From Azonexus sp. (GTDB taxonomy: Bacteria; Pseudomonadota; Gammaproteobacteria; Burkholderiales; Rhodocyclaceae), in contig JAUYEI010000011.1 in assembly GCA_030691385.1 (NCBI GenBank), positions 1-40,992 on the forward strand: DNA of 40,992 nucleotides, written 5' to 3'. Under the pieces are notes generated by a model, which was not told the DNA's origin, did no database searches, and was given only the letters and a program-made list of their open reading frames with translations. A program made the position numbers and the translations under genes. Positions 32,856 through 40,917 of this stretch are shown here, in pieces. Numbering within the stretch: the first letter of the stretch is position 1; every line of letters starts with the position of its first letter.

Positions 32856-34084
32856 TGCCGGGTGCGGATGCTGTACTGAAGGCCAGCGTCGGCGTGACTG
32901 CCCGATGATTCCAGTTGTGGCATGAGGAGGAAGGGGATGGCTGAATTCTTTCCTGGCAGGACGACATCGGTCCCCAGATTGAAGGCAATCCAGTTCATTT
33001 CCCACACACCGAACAGGATTTTTTTCAGCGAAATCAGCTTGCTGTCGCGGTCGGAAAGAATTTCCATGGAAATTGCCCGGCGGACGTCGCTCGGATCAAC
33101 CGGAATCCAGCCATAGCCTGGCACGTAGAATTCGGCCCGGACATGATGACCACGCGTCGCGTCATCGCTGTTGAGTCCAAGGCTTCTGAAAAGTCGTGAC
33201 GACCCGGTTCGCATGCCATAGACGCAACGCGCCGGGATGCCGATGGCCCGGCAGATCGAGACGAAAAGACCGTTGATGTCAGCTGAACGCCCACCGTATT
33301 GTCCCTGAATGAGCTGTCGGCGTACGTCGCCGGTGCCACTGCCGGGCAGCGCCGGATCGTAGATCGTGTTATCGACGACCCATTCGTAGACGGCCTTTGC
33401 CTGGGCAACCGGGTCCTTGATGCGTCCGAGGATGCGCTCACCAAGCTGGAAGGCCAGGCCGTCGTTGGGAATCAATTGCGAGGCCTGCAGGTTGCGCCGC
33501 AGAATGTCTTCGCGCTCCGGGGCAACTGTGCGTTTGGTGACGTCGAAATGGCGGTCGGCCGTGGTGACATGCGTGGTTAGCTGGAGACGGGCATCGCCGC
33601 TGTCGGGCCATTCGCAATGGAAGACCTCGAGGTCGCCGTCCGGCAGGCGGCGCATGCTGGCGTTGGCCTGGTTGCCGGCCCATGTGTGTCCGAGTGTACG
33701 CTGGAAAAGGGTGTCCTGGTTGAGCGGCAGGGGCAGCCAGAGCTTGGCCGGGCCACTCCTGTTCTTGAGGTTGACCGTCGTCGTGATTTCAAAGGTGCGC
33801 CATTCAGCTGGTGGTTCCGGGGCCTTGACCGGTGGCAGGCGGGATGCGGAGGTGCCTAGCGGCGGGCGCTCGATAACCGAATCTTCGGCGGTATGGACCA
33901 CCGGCTGCTGAGGCCTGTAGCTGACTTTGCCTTTTCGCTGGCCTGGCTTGGTAGCTGGTTTTTTTACCGGCTTGCTCGTGCTTGCCTTGGTCGAGTCGGC
34001 TTGGGCCTGCTTCTTGGCCGCCCAGGCGTCGGTGACGAAGAGCGAGAGTCCGGCAGTGGATACTAGAAAATCGCGACGTTTCAA
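32843..34084 (-). CDS. transglutaminase-like exported protein lacking the catalytic Cys
   Basis: A 413-residue protein. It begins MKRRDFLVSTAGLSLFV, a Tat-like twin-Arg signal. A Lys/Pro-rich linker runs to about 90, then a beta-rich domain, then the transglutaminase-like core: AKAVYEWVVDNTIYDP, GGRSADINGLFVSICRAIGI and HHVRAEFYVPGYGWIPVDP. His 313/314 and Asp 330 are in place, but the nucleophile position, normally Cys in G-x-C-x-D-x-N, is Ser 267 (codon at 33284-33286). Most likely a periplasmic protein without protease or transglutaminase chemistry, or with altered activity. Confidence 0.85.
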   Translation of the reverse strand: MKRRDFLVSTAGLSLFVTDAWAAKKQAQADSTKASTSKPVKKPATKPGQRKGKVSYRPQQPVVHTAEDSVIERPPLGTSASRLPPVKAPEPPAEWRTFEITTTVNLKNRSGPAKLWLPLPLNQDTLFQRTLGHTWAGNQANASMRRLPDGDLEVFHCEWPDSGDARLQLTTHVTTADRHFDVTKRTVAPEREDILRRNLQASQLIPNDGLAFQLGERILGRIKDPVAQAKAVYEWVVDNTIYDPALPGSGTGDVRRQLIQGQYGGRSADINGLFVSICRAIGIPARCVYGMRTGSSRLFRSLGLNSDDATRGHHVRAEFYVPGYGWIPVDPSDVRRAISMEILSDRDSKLISLKKILFGVWEMNWIAFNLGTDVVLPGKNSAIPFLLMPQLESSGSHADAGLQYSIRTRQVVL

Positions 34085-34123
34085 GAAACTCCTCCGGCGG
34101 AAACAATCCGTGGTTGAAACGAA

Positions 34124-34148
34124 AAGGCCGTGTCACTGACACGGCCCC
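34124..34148 (-). terminator. Rho-independent terminator of the PhoH-like gene
   Basis: A perfect 10-bp stem GGCCGTGTCA-C-TGACACGGCC with TTTT following on the minus strand, 17 bp after the PhoH-like stop. It separates it from the transglutaminase-like gene. Confidence 0.8.
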
Positions 34149-34164
34149 TTGATTGATGAAGCGA

Positions 34165-35595
34165 TTATAGCACTTCGCCTGCGTGGTCAGCCAAGCGGGA
34201 ACGCTCCCCACGTTGTAACGTTATGTGACCGGAGTGCGGCCAGCCCTTGAAGCGGTCGACGACGTAGGTCAGGCCGGAACTGCCTTCGGTCAGGTAAGGC
34301 GTGTCGATCTGCGCGATGTTGCCCAGACAGACCACCTTGGTGCCGGGGCCGGCACGGGTGACCAGCGTCTTCATCTGCTTCGGCGTCAGGTTCTGTGCTT
34401 CGTCGATGATCAGGAATTTCTTGAGGAAGGTCCGGCCGCGCATGAAGTTCATTGACTTGATCTTGATCCGCGAGCCGATGATGTCGTTGGTCGCCGCCTT
34501 GCCCCAGTCGCCGCCATAGGCACCGCTACTTGCCTCGTCGGTGTGGGTCAGGACGTCGAGATTGTCTTCGAGGGCGCCCATCCACGGCGCCATCTTTTCT
34601 TCTTCGGTGCCGGGCAGGAAGCCGATGTCTTCACCAACGGGTACGGTGGCGCGCGTCATGATGATTTCGGCGAACAGCTTGGTTTCGAGCACCTGGGTCA
34701 GGCCGGCGGCCAGGGTCAGCAGGGTCTTGCCGGTACCGGCCTGGCCGAGCAGGGTGACGAAATCGATGTCGGGATTCATGAGCAGGTTCATCGCAAAATT
34801 CTGTTCGCGATTGCGCGCCATGATGCCCCACACGGCGTTTTTCGGATGGCTGTAATCGATCAGCGTTTCGAGAATAGCGGTCTTGCCGGCAGATTCCTTG
34901 ACGATGGCCGTGAAGCCGTCCTTCTCAAGCCAGATGCACTCATTGACCAGCATCTGCGGGCAGAGGGGGCCGGTGACCTTGTAGTAGGTCCGGCTATCCT
35001 TCTTCCACGACTCCATGCCCTTGCCGTGCTTGTCCCAGAAATTGTCGGGCAGGGCGCGCGTGCCGGTGTAGAGGATGTCGGTATCCTCGAGCACCTTGTC
35101 GTTGAAATAGTCCTCGGCCAGCAGGTTGAGGGCGCGTGACTTGATGCGCATGTTGATGTCTTTCGACACCAGGATGACGGGGCGTTTCGGGAATTTCTTC
35201 TGGAGGTGGATGACCACCGAGAGGATCTGGTTGTCGACCTTGGAGGTCGGCAGGCCTTGCGGCAGATCGGCGCTGATTGCTTCGGTCTGCAGGAAGAGCC
35301 GACCGCTGGCCAGCTTTTTCGACGGGCCGTAAAGGTCAATGCCTTCGTCGATGTCGTCCTCGCCATTGGCGGCCAGCAATTCGTCCAGCATGCGTGATGT
35401 CTGGCGGGCATTGCGGGCAATTTCGGACATCCCCTTCTTGTGGTTGTCGAGTTCTTCCAGCGTCATGATGGGCAGGAAGACGTCGTGTTCTTCGAATCTG
35501 AAAAGACTGCTGGGATCGTGCATGAGCACGTTGGTATCGAGGACAAAAATCTTGGTAACGGCGGGCTTCTTGATGGCTGCGGGCTTGCGCGGCAT
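34165..35595 (-). CDS. PIN-domain PhoH-family protein (PhoH2-like)
   Basis: A 476-residue protein from ATG 35595. The N-terminal PIN ribonuclease domain (TKIFVLDTNVLMHDPSSLFR, LPIMTLEELDNHKKG, SKDINMRIKSRALN) carries the acidic active-site residues. The C-terminal PhoH ATPase has LLGQAGTGKTLLTLAAG, FLPGTEEEKMAPWMGALEDN and FLIIDEAQNLTPKQMKTLV. Fusions of PIN and PhoH are reported to couple RNA unwinding to cleavage. The longer frame to 35766 overlaps the bcp gene and is not supported. Confidence 0.92.
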   Translation of the reverse strand: MPRKPAAIKKPAVTKIFVLDTNVLMHDPSSLFRFEEHDVFLPIMTLEELDNHKKGMSEIARNARQTSRMLDELLAANGEDDIDEGIDLYGPSKKLASGRLFLQTEAISADLPQGLPTSKVDNQILSVVIHLQKKFPKRPVILVSKDINMRIKSRALNLLAEDYFNDKVLEDTDILYTGTRALPDNFWDKHGKGMESWKKDSRTYYKVTGPLCPQMLVNECIWLEKDGFTAIVKESAGKTAILETLIDYSHPKNAVWGIMARNREQNFAMNLLMNPDIDFVTLLGQAGTGKTLLTLAAGLTQVLETKLFAEIIMTRATVPVGEDIGFLPGTEEEKMAPWMGALEDNLDVLTHTDEASSGAYGGDWGKAATNDIIGSRIKIKSMNFMRGRTFLKKFLIIDEAQNLTPKQMKTLVTRAGPGTKVVCLGNIAQIDTPYLTEGSSGLTYVVDRFKGWPHSGHITLQRGERSRLADHAGEVL

Positions 35596-35632
35596 GGAGT
35601 GGGCCTTTGGTTGGGTGGGAGAAGTAAAAAGG

Positions 35633-36088
35633 TTAAAGGGTTTTGACGAAATCGAGCACTTCCTGAACGTGGCCGGGGACTTTGACGCCACGCCACTCGC
35701 GGCGCAGCACGCCGCTGCGGTCGATGACGAAGGTGCTGCGTTCGATGCCCCGCACCTGTTTCCCATACATGTTTTTCATTTTCATGACAGCGAACAGGGT
35801 GCAGACGGCTTCATCTGCATCCGACCCCAGTTCGAAGGAGAAGCTCTGTTTGGCCTTGAAGTTTTCGTGCGACTTCAGGCTGTCGCGCGAAATGCCGAGA
35901 ACGACCGCGTTGGCGGCAACGAACTGGTCATGCAGGTCGCGGAAGTTTTGGCCCTGGGTGGTGCAGCCGGGCGTGCTGTCCTTCGGGTAGAAATAGATCA
36001 CGACAACCTTGCCGGCCTCGGCAGCGAGGCTGAAAGTGGTGCCGCTGGTGGCGGGCAGGGAGAAGTCGGGGATGGGGGTGTCGAGCAT
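35633..36088 (-). CDS. bcp: peroxiredoxin of the Bcp/PrxQ group
   Basis: A 151-residue thioredoxin-fold protein from ATG 36088: PDFSLPATSGTTFSLAAEAG, then YFYPKDSTPGCTTQGQNFRD with peroxidatic Cys 42. E. coli Bcp has a resolving Cys five residues later; here that position is not Cys, so resolution must come from another thiol (the second Cys, in EAVCTLF, or an external donor). It reduces hydroperoxides. Confidence 0.92.
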   Translation of the reverse strand: MLDTPIPDFSLPATSGTTFSLAAEAGKVVVIYFYPKDSTPGCTTQGQNFRDLHDQFVAANAVVLGISRDSLKSHENFKAKQSFSFELGSDADEAVCTLFAVMKMKNMYGKQVRGIERSTFVIDRSGVLRREWRGVKVPGHVQEVLDFVKTL

Positions 36089-36182
36089 GGCTCTGCCTCT
36101 GTGTTGTGGTGTTTGAGTCATTGTGGGCAATTCACCGCAGGCAGGTCAAGCAGCGCGGCGGGCATTTGTTAAACTTCTGCCC

Positions 36183-38336
36183 ATGCGAAAAATCCGTGCG
36201 AGCCTCGTTGTCGTCATTGCCGTCATTGCCCTGTCCGGCTGCGGTCCGGCCTGGAACGATCCCTACCCGGCCGCCGATGCCGGACGCAACATTCTCTACA
36301 CGGCCTTCACCGACCGCCCGAAGCATCTCGACCCGGCGCAGTCCTACACCGAGGACGAGATTACCTTCACGGCGCAGATCTACGAACCGCCGCTGCAATA
36401 CCACTACCTCAAGCGGCCTTACGAGCTGATTCCGGCTACCGTCGAGCAGGTGCCGGTGCCGCGTTTCTACGATGCGGCCGGGCGCGAGTTGCCGCACGAT
36501 GCGCCGGTCGAGCGCATTGCCGAAAGCGTCTACGAGCTCAAACTCAAGCCGGGCATCCGTTTTCAGCCGCATCCGGCCTTCGCCCTCGATTCCCACGGTC
36601 AACCGGAAATTCTGGCCAAAAATGAAATCGCCAAACGGCAGACGATGGCCGATTTTCCCAAGGTCGGCACGCGCGAACTGAGCGCCGACGACTACATCTA
36701 CCAGATCAAACGCCTGGCCCACCCGCGCCTGCATTCGCCGATTTTCGGCATGATGGCCGACAAGATCGTCGGTCTCAAGGAACTCGGCGACAGCCTGCAG
36801 AAAGCCGCCAGGGACAAGCCGGCGAGCGAGTGGCTCGATCTCGACGCCTACCCTTTGAGCGGCGTCGAAAAGGTCGATGCGCTGACCTGGCGCGTCCGCA
36901 TCAAGGGCAAATATCCGCAATTTCTCTACTGGCTGGCCATGCCCTTCTTTGCGCCGGTGCCGCGCGAGGTCGATCGCTTTTTCAGTCAGCCCGGCATGGC
37001 GGAAAAAAACCTGACGCTGGACTGGTGGCCGGTCGGCACCGGGCCGTTCATGCTCAGCGAAAACGATCCAAACCGCCGCATGGTTCTTTCGCGCAACCCG
37101 AATTTCCACGGCCAGACCTATCCCTGTGAGGGCGAGCCGGGCGACCGTGCCGCCGGCTTGCTCGACGATTGCGGCAAGCCGCTGCCCTTCCTTGATCAGG
37201 CCATCTTCACGCGAGAGAAAGAAGCGATTCCCTACTGGAACAAGTTCCTGCAGGGCTATTTCGACGCCTCGGGGATTTCCTCTGACAGCTTCGACCAGGC
37301 CGTCCGCGTCAATGTCGGTGGCGATGTGGCGCTGAGCGACGAAATGCGCGACAAGGGCATTCGCCTACTGACTTCGGTCAAGTCCTCGACTTTCTACATG
37401 GGCTTCAACATGCTCGACCCGGTCATCGGCGGGCTGTCGCCGCGGGCAACCAGGCTGCGCCAGGCCATTTCGATTGCCATTGATCAGGAGGAATACATCT
37501 CCATCTTCCAGAACGGCCGTGGCATCGCCGCGCAAAGTCCGTTGCCGCCGGGCATCTTCGGCTATGAGGCCGGCGAGCAGGGGATCGACAGTACGGTCTA
37601 CGACTGGGTCGATGGCAAGCCCAAACGCAAGCCGGTCGAGGTGGCGAAAAAACTCGTCGCCGAAGCCGGCTACCCGAACGGCCGCGACGAAAAGACCGGC
37701 GAACCGCTCGTCGTCAATCTCGACACCACGGGCGGCGGCATGGGCGAGAAGTCGCGCCTCGACTGGCTGACCCGACAGTTCGCCAAAATCGACGTTCAGC
37801 TCGTCGTTCGCTCGACCGACTTCAACCGCTTTCAGGACAAGATCCGCAAGGGCAACGTCCAGCTTTATTACCTCGGCTGGAACGCAGATTACCCGGACCC
37901 GGAAAATTTCTTCTTCCTGCTCGACGGCAACGAAGGCAAGGTCGCCAAGGGTGGCGAGAACGCCTCGAACTACGCCAACCCCGAATTCGACCGCCTGTTC
38001 CTGCGCATGAAGAACATGGACAATACGCCCGAGCGCCTCGGCATCGTCCGCCAGATGAACCGCATCCTGCACCACGACGCGCCCTGGGTCTTCGGCCTGC
38101 ACCCGAAAAGCTACACCCTGAGCCACCGCTGGCTCAAGAACCGCAAGCCGAGCGATGTCGGCAACAACACGCTCAAATACCAGCGCATCGATAGCGCTGA
38201 TCGTGCCGCGGCACGGCGCGAATGGAATAGCCCCGTGCTCTGGCCGCTCGGACTCGGCCTGCTGGTCCTGGTGCTGGCCATCATTCCGGCCGTTATTGGC
38301 TATCGTCGCCGCGAGCATCGGGCTGCGCTCAAGTGA
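36183..38336 (+). CDS. family 5 extracellular solute-binding protein, double-anchored
   Basis: A 717-residue protein from ATG 36183. Lipoprotein signal VVVIAVIALSGCG, with the lipidated Cys near residue 20. The family 5 (DppA/OppA-like) fold includes TDRPKHLDPAQSYTEDE, WWPVGTGPFMLSENDPNRRM, YWNKFLQGYF and LRQAISIAIDQEEYI, then GWNADYPDPENFFFLL. Unusually, a transmembrane helix (LGLGLLVLVLAIIPAVIGY) and a basic tail close the protein. No oligopeptide permease or ATPase genes follow; a methyltransferase gene overlaps its stop. It probably binds peptides or another large solute at the inner-membrane face. Repeat copy E lies at about residues 138-150. Confidence 0.85.
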   Translation: MRKIRASLVVVIAVIALSGCGPAWNDPYPAADAGRNILYTAFTDRPKHLDPAQSYTEDEITFTAQIYEPPLQYHYLKRPYELIPATVEQVPVPRFYDAAGRELPHDAPVERIAESVYELKLKPGIRFQPHPAFALDSHGQPEILAKNEIAKRQTMADFPKVGTRELSADDYIYQIKRLAHPRLHSPIFGMMADKIVGLKELGDSLQKAARDKPASEWLDLDAYPLSGVEKVDALTWRVRIKGKYPQFLYWLAMPFFAPVPREVDRFFSQPGMAEKNLTLDWWPVGTGPFMLSENDPNRRMVLSRNPNFHGQTYPCEGEPGDRAAGLLDDCGKPLPFLDQAIFTREKEAIPYWNKFLQGYFDASGISSDSFDQAVRVNVGGDVALSDEMRDKGIRLLTSVKSSTFYMGFNMLDPVIGGLSPRATRLRQAISIAIDQEEYISIFQNGRGIAAQSPLPPGIFGYEAGEQGIDSTVYDWVDGKPKRKPVEVAKKLVAEAGYPNGRDEKTGEPLVVNLDTTGGGMGEKSRLDWLTRQFAKIDVQLVVRSTDFNRFQDKIRKGNVQLYYLGWNADYPDPENFFFLLDGNEGKVAKGGENASNYANPEFDRLFLRMKNMDNTPERLGIVRQMNRILHHDAPWVFGLHPKSYTLSHRWLKNRKPSDVGNNTLKYQRIDSADRAAARREWNSPVLWPLGLGLLVLVLAIIPAVIGYRRREHRAALK
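36594..36632 (+). repeat. dispersed ~37-bp repeat, copy E (inside a gene)
   Basis: It reads CACGGTCAACCGG, AAATTCTGGCC, AAAAATGAAATCGCC. It is in the sense orientation in the solute-binding protein gene and translated HGQPEILAKNEIA. It has only a few differences from copies A and D across 36 bp. Confidence 0.75.
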
Positions 38337-39505
38337 AGCTAATCGAGCGCCAGCAGGGGCTGGATGCCGAACTGCTCAATTTTCACGACTTGTGGCATCC
38401 CCAGCCATTTCGTGAGCCTCGAGCGCAGTGGTGCGAGCGCTGGCCGTTGTTGCTCGACGAACTCATGGGTTTGCCCGAAGCCGACATCGCGCGCCTAAAC
38501 GACGACAGCACAGCCTCGTTGGCACTGCTTGCTCGCCACATTCCGTCCGTCTCCACGCTTGCCCCCTTGGCCAATTTGCCAGTGCTCCAAGGAACATCGC
38601 TGCCCGAGCGCAGTGCCCACTGGGCCTGGGAAATCCCCGGGCGCAAGCGTGCGCAGATCGAGGCCTTTGCCGCAACTGCCAGGTCGGCCGAGCAGCCGGT
38701 TCTCGACTGGTGCGGTGGCAAGGGCCACCTTGGCCGCCTGCTGGCACTAACCTGGCAGACGCCAGTGCATACCCTCGAAATCGATGCCGGTTTGTGCGAG
38801 GCGGGGGAAAGTCTGGCCCGGCGCGCCGGGGTACGGCAGCAATTTGTCGTTTCTGATGCGTTGACCGCAACAGATTGGCCGCGGGCCGGCCAGCATGCCG
38901 TCGCCCTGCACGCCTGCGGCGAATTGCATCGTCGCTTGATCCGCGATGGGGTCGACAAAGGTGTCGGCAGCTTCGATGTGGCGCCCTGCTGTTACTACCG
39001 CGGCGTTGCCGAAAACTATCAGGCGCTGTCGGCCAATCTGCAATTGGCGCTGACGCGCGACGATGCCCGTCTGGCCGTGACCGAAACCGTCACCTCGTCG
39101 CCACGGGAAACGCGGCAGCGGGATCGGGCCATCGCCTGGAAACTCGGTTTTGACGCCTATCGCCGGACGGTGACGGGCCCTGCTTACCGCAGTTTCAAAC
39201 CGGTGCCCGAAGCCTGGATACGCGCCGAATTTGCCGATTTTCTGGCCAGGATGGCGGAACGGGAAGACTTGCCACTACCATCGACTTCAGTTGCTGCAGA
39301 ATTCGAAGTCCGCGGCTGGCAGCGACGTAACGAAGTGATGCGGCTATCCATCGTCCGCCATGCCTTCCGCCGGGCCATCGAAGTCTGGCTCGCCCTTGAT
39401 CTGGCCTGTTTTCTTGGCGAGCGGGGTTACGAGGTCGGTCTGGGCAGCTTTTGCGAGCGGCGCCTGACGCCGCGCAACCTGCTTATTTCGGCTCGACTAG
39501 CCTAG
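38333..39505 (+). CDS. SAM-dependent methyltransferase-domain protein
   Basis: A 390-residue protein starting at GTG 38333, overlapping the previous stop (GTGA). The central SAM-binding site is LDWCGGKGHLGRLLAL (about residues 124-139), with the acidic residue LEID after it, then HACGELHRRLI and a PCCYY motif. This pattern is that of the Methyltransf_32/GSTCD-like family. The long N-terminal region (1-100) has no recognised fold. The substrate is unknown. It overlaps the convergent gph gene by 23 bp. Confidence 0.8.
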   Translation: MKLIERQQGLDAELLNFHDLWHPQPFREPRAQWCERWPLLLDELMGLPEADIARLNDDSTASLALLARHIPSVSTLAPLANLPVLQGTSLPERSAHWAWEIPGRKRAQIEAFAATARSAEQPVLDWCGGKGHLGRLLALTWQTPVHTLEIDAGLCEAGESLARRAGVRQQFVVSDALTATDWPRAGQHAVALHACGELHRRLIRDGVDKGVGSFDVAPCCYYRGVAENYQALSANLQLALTRDDARLAVTETVTSSPRETRQRDRAIAWKLGFDAYRRTVTGPAYRSFKPVPEAWIRAEFADFLARMAEREDLPLPSTSVAAEFEVRGWQRRNEVMRLSIVRHAFRRAIEVWLALDLACFLGERGYEVGLGSFCERRLTPRNLLISARLA

Positions 39506-40151
39506 CCAGATAGTCGGCCAGTTCGCGCGGGTGGTCGATGATCAGGTCGGCACCCCAGCCATGCAACGGCCCGCTGTCGCCGAGATAGCCGTAGGAGACG
39601 GCCACGGTTTTGCAGCCAGCGGCATTGCCGGCGACGATGTCGCGCCGGTCATCACCGACGTAAAGCGTCCGTTCCGGTCGGCAGCGGAGCAGCTGGCAGG
39701 CATGCAGGATCGGCATTGGCGAGGGCTTGGCCTCGGCCGTGGTGTCGCCGCTGACGACACAGTTGGTGCGGGGTGTCAACTGCAGCAACTCGACGAGCGG
39801 ATCGGTGAAGCGCATCCGCTTGTTGGTGACGATGCCCCAACCCAGATTCAGGGCTTCCAGCGCATCGAGCAATTCCGGAATACCGTCGAACAGACGGGTC
39901 GCATCACACAGACGCCCGGCGTAAATCTCAAGAAAGCGCTGTGACAGACGCGCGTAGCTCGGGTGCAAACTGTCGATACCGAAGCCCGCTTTGAGCAGCC
40001 CGCGAACGCCTTGCGAGGTATACGGCCTGAGCATCGTCAGCGATTGCAGCGGTCGACCTTCCTCCAGCAGCAAAATATTGACCGTTTCTCCCAGGTCGGG
40101 CGCCGTATCGGCCAACGTCCCGTCGAGGTCGAAGAGAACGGCATCAAACAT
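39483..40151 (-). CDS. gph: phosphoglycolate phosphatase (HAD family)
   Basis: A 222-residue HAD phosphatase. Motif [15 protein letters not shown] (Asp 7 and Asp 9), motif II TNK, motif III Lys in EAKPSPMP and motif [14 protein letters not shown]. It hydrolyses 2-phosphoglycolate; the ubiG-gph pairing is common in proteobacteria. The start overlaps the ubiG stop by 8 bp. Confidence 0.9.
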   Translation of the reverse strand: MFDAVLFDLDGTLADTAPDLGETVNILLLEEGRPLQSLTMLRPYTSQGVRGLLKAGFGIDSLHPSYARLSQRFLEIYAGRLCDATRLFDGIPELLDALEALNLGWGIVTNKRMRFTDPLVELLQLTPRTNCVVSGDTTAEAKPSPMPILHACQLLRCRPERTLYVGDDRRDIVAGNAAGCKTVAVSYGYLGDSGPLHGWGADLIIDHPRELADYLARLVEPK

Positions 40152-40848
40152 GGCGCGTCGCGCGCATCAGGTAATTGACGCTGGTGTCCGCTCCCAGGGA
40201 GTAGGCCTTGCTCAGCGGGTTGTAGCTCATGCCGACGACTTCATCCGGCTCCAGGCCGGACAACTTGGCCCAGCGCGCCAGTTCGGACGGCTTGATGAAC
40301 TTGGCGTAGTCATGCGTGCCCCGGGGCAGCATGTTCATGATGTATTCGGCACCGACCACTGCGAACAGGTAGGACTTCGGATTGCGGTTCAGTGTGGACA
40401 GGAAGACCTGGCCGCCCGGCTTGACCAAACGCGCGCAGGCGGCGATGACACTGGACGGATTGGGCACGTGTTCGAGCATTTCGAGGCAGGTCACCGCATC
40501 GAAAGCGCCCGGCATTTCATCCGCCAGATGTTCGACGGAAATCTTGCAGTACTCGACCTTCTGGCCGCTCTCGAGCAAATGCAGCCTGGCGACGCCGAGC
40601 GGCTTTTCCGAGAGGTCGATGCCGGTCACGCTGGCACCACGTACCGCCATGCCTTCCGACAGCAGGCCGCCACCGCAGCCGACATCGAGGATGCGCTTGC
40701 CGGCAAGACCAATAGCTTGGTCTATCCAGTCCAGTCGTAGCGGGTTGATATCGTGCAGTGGCTTGAATTCGCTGTTCGGGTCCCACCAGTGGTGGGCGAG
40801 GTCACCAAATTTTTCCAGTTCGGCGGGGTCGGCGTTGAGCATGGTCAT
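40144..40848 (-). CDS. ubiG: ubiquinone biosynthesis O-methyltransferase UbiG
   Basis: A 234-residue protein from ATG 40848 (a second ATG follows at 40842). The start [20 protein letters not shown] and [20 protein letters not shown] are family hallmarks. SAM site: [16 protein letters not shown]. Then [11 protein letters not shown] and [13 protein letters not shown]. It catalyses both O-methylations in ubiquinone synthesis. The upstream in-frame stretch to 40902 crosses the ompA terminator and is not coding. Confidence 0.95.
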   Translation of the reverse strand: MTMLNADPAELEKFGDLAHHWWDPNSEFKPLHDINPLRLDWIDQAIGLAGKRILDVGCGGGLLSEGMAVRGASVTGIDLSEKPLGVARLHLLESGQKVEYCKISVEHLADEMPGAFDAVTCLEMLEHVPNPSSVIAACARLVKPGGQVFLSTLNRNPKSYLFAVVGAEYIMNMLPRGTHDYAKFIKPSELARWAKLSGLEPDEVVGMSYNPLSKAYSLGADTSVNYLMRATRHV

Positions 40849-40871
40849 GGTCAGGGAAAAGTCATCAGAAA

Positions 40872-40899
40872 AGAAAAAGCCCTGCCGAGGCAGGGCTTT
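40872..40899 (-). terminator. Rho-independent terminator of the OmpA-family gene
   Basis: The stem AAAGCCCTGCC / GGCAGGGCTTT with a two-base apical gap is followed on the minus strand by TTTTTCTTTT, just after the stop at 40918. Confidence 0.85.
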
Positions 40900-40917
40900 C
40901 ATTGAAGCGTCGGCAGA

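Noticed and set aside
33765..33800. GGTTGACCGTCGTCGTGATTTCAAAG as a repeat copy
   Set aside because: It has both ends of the pattern in the wrong order and spacing; treated as coincidence.
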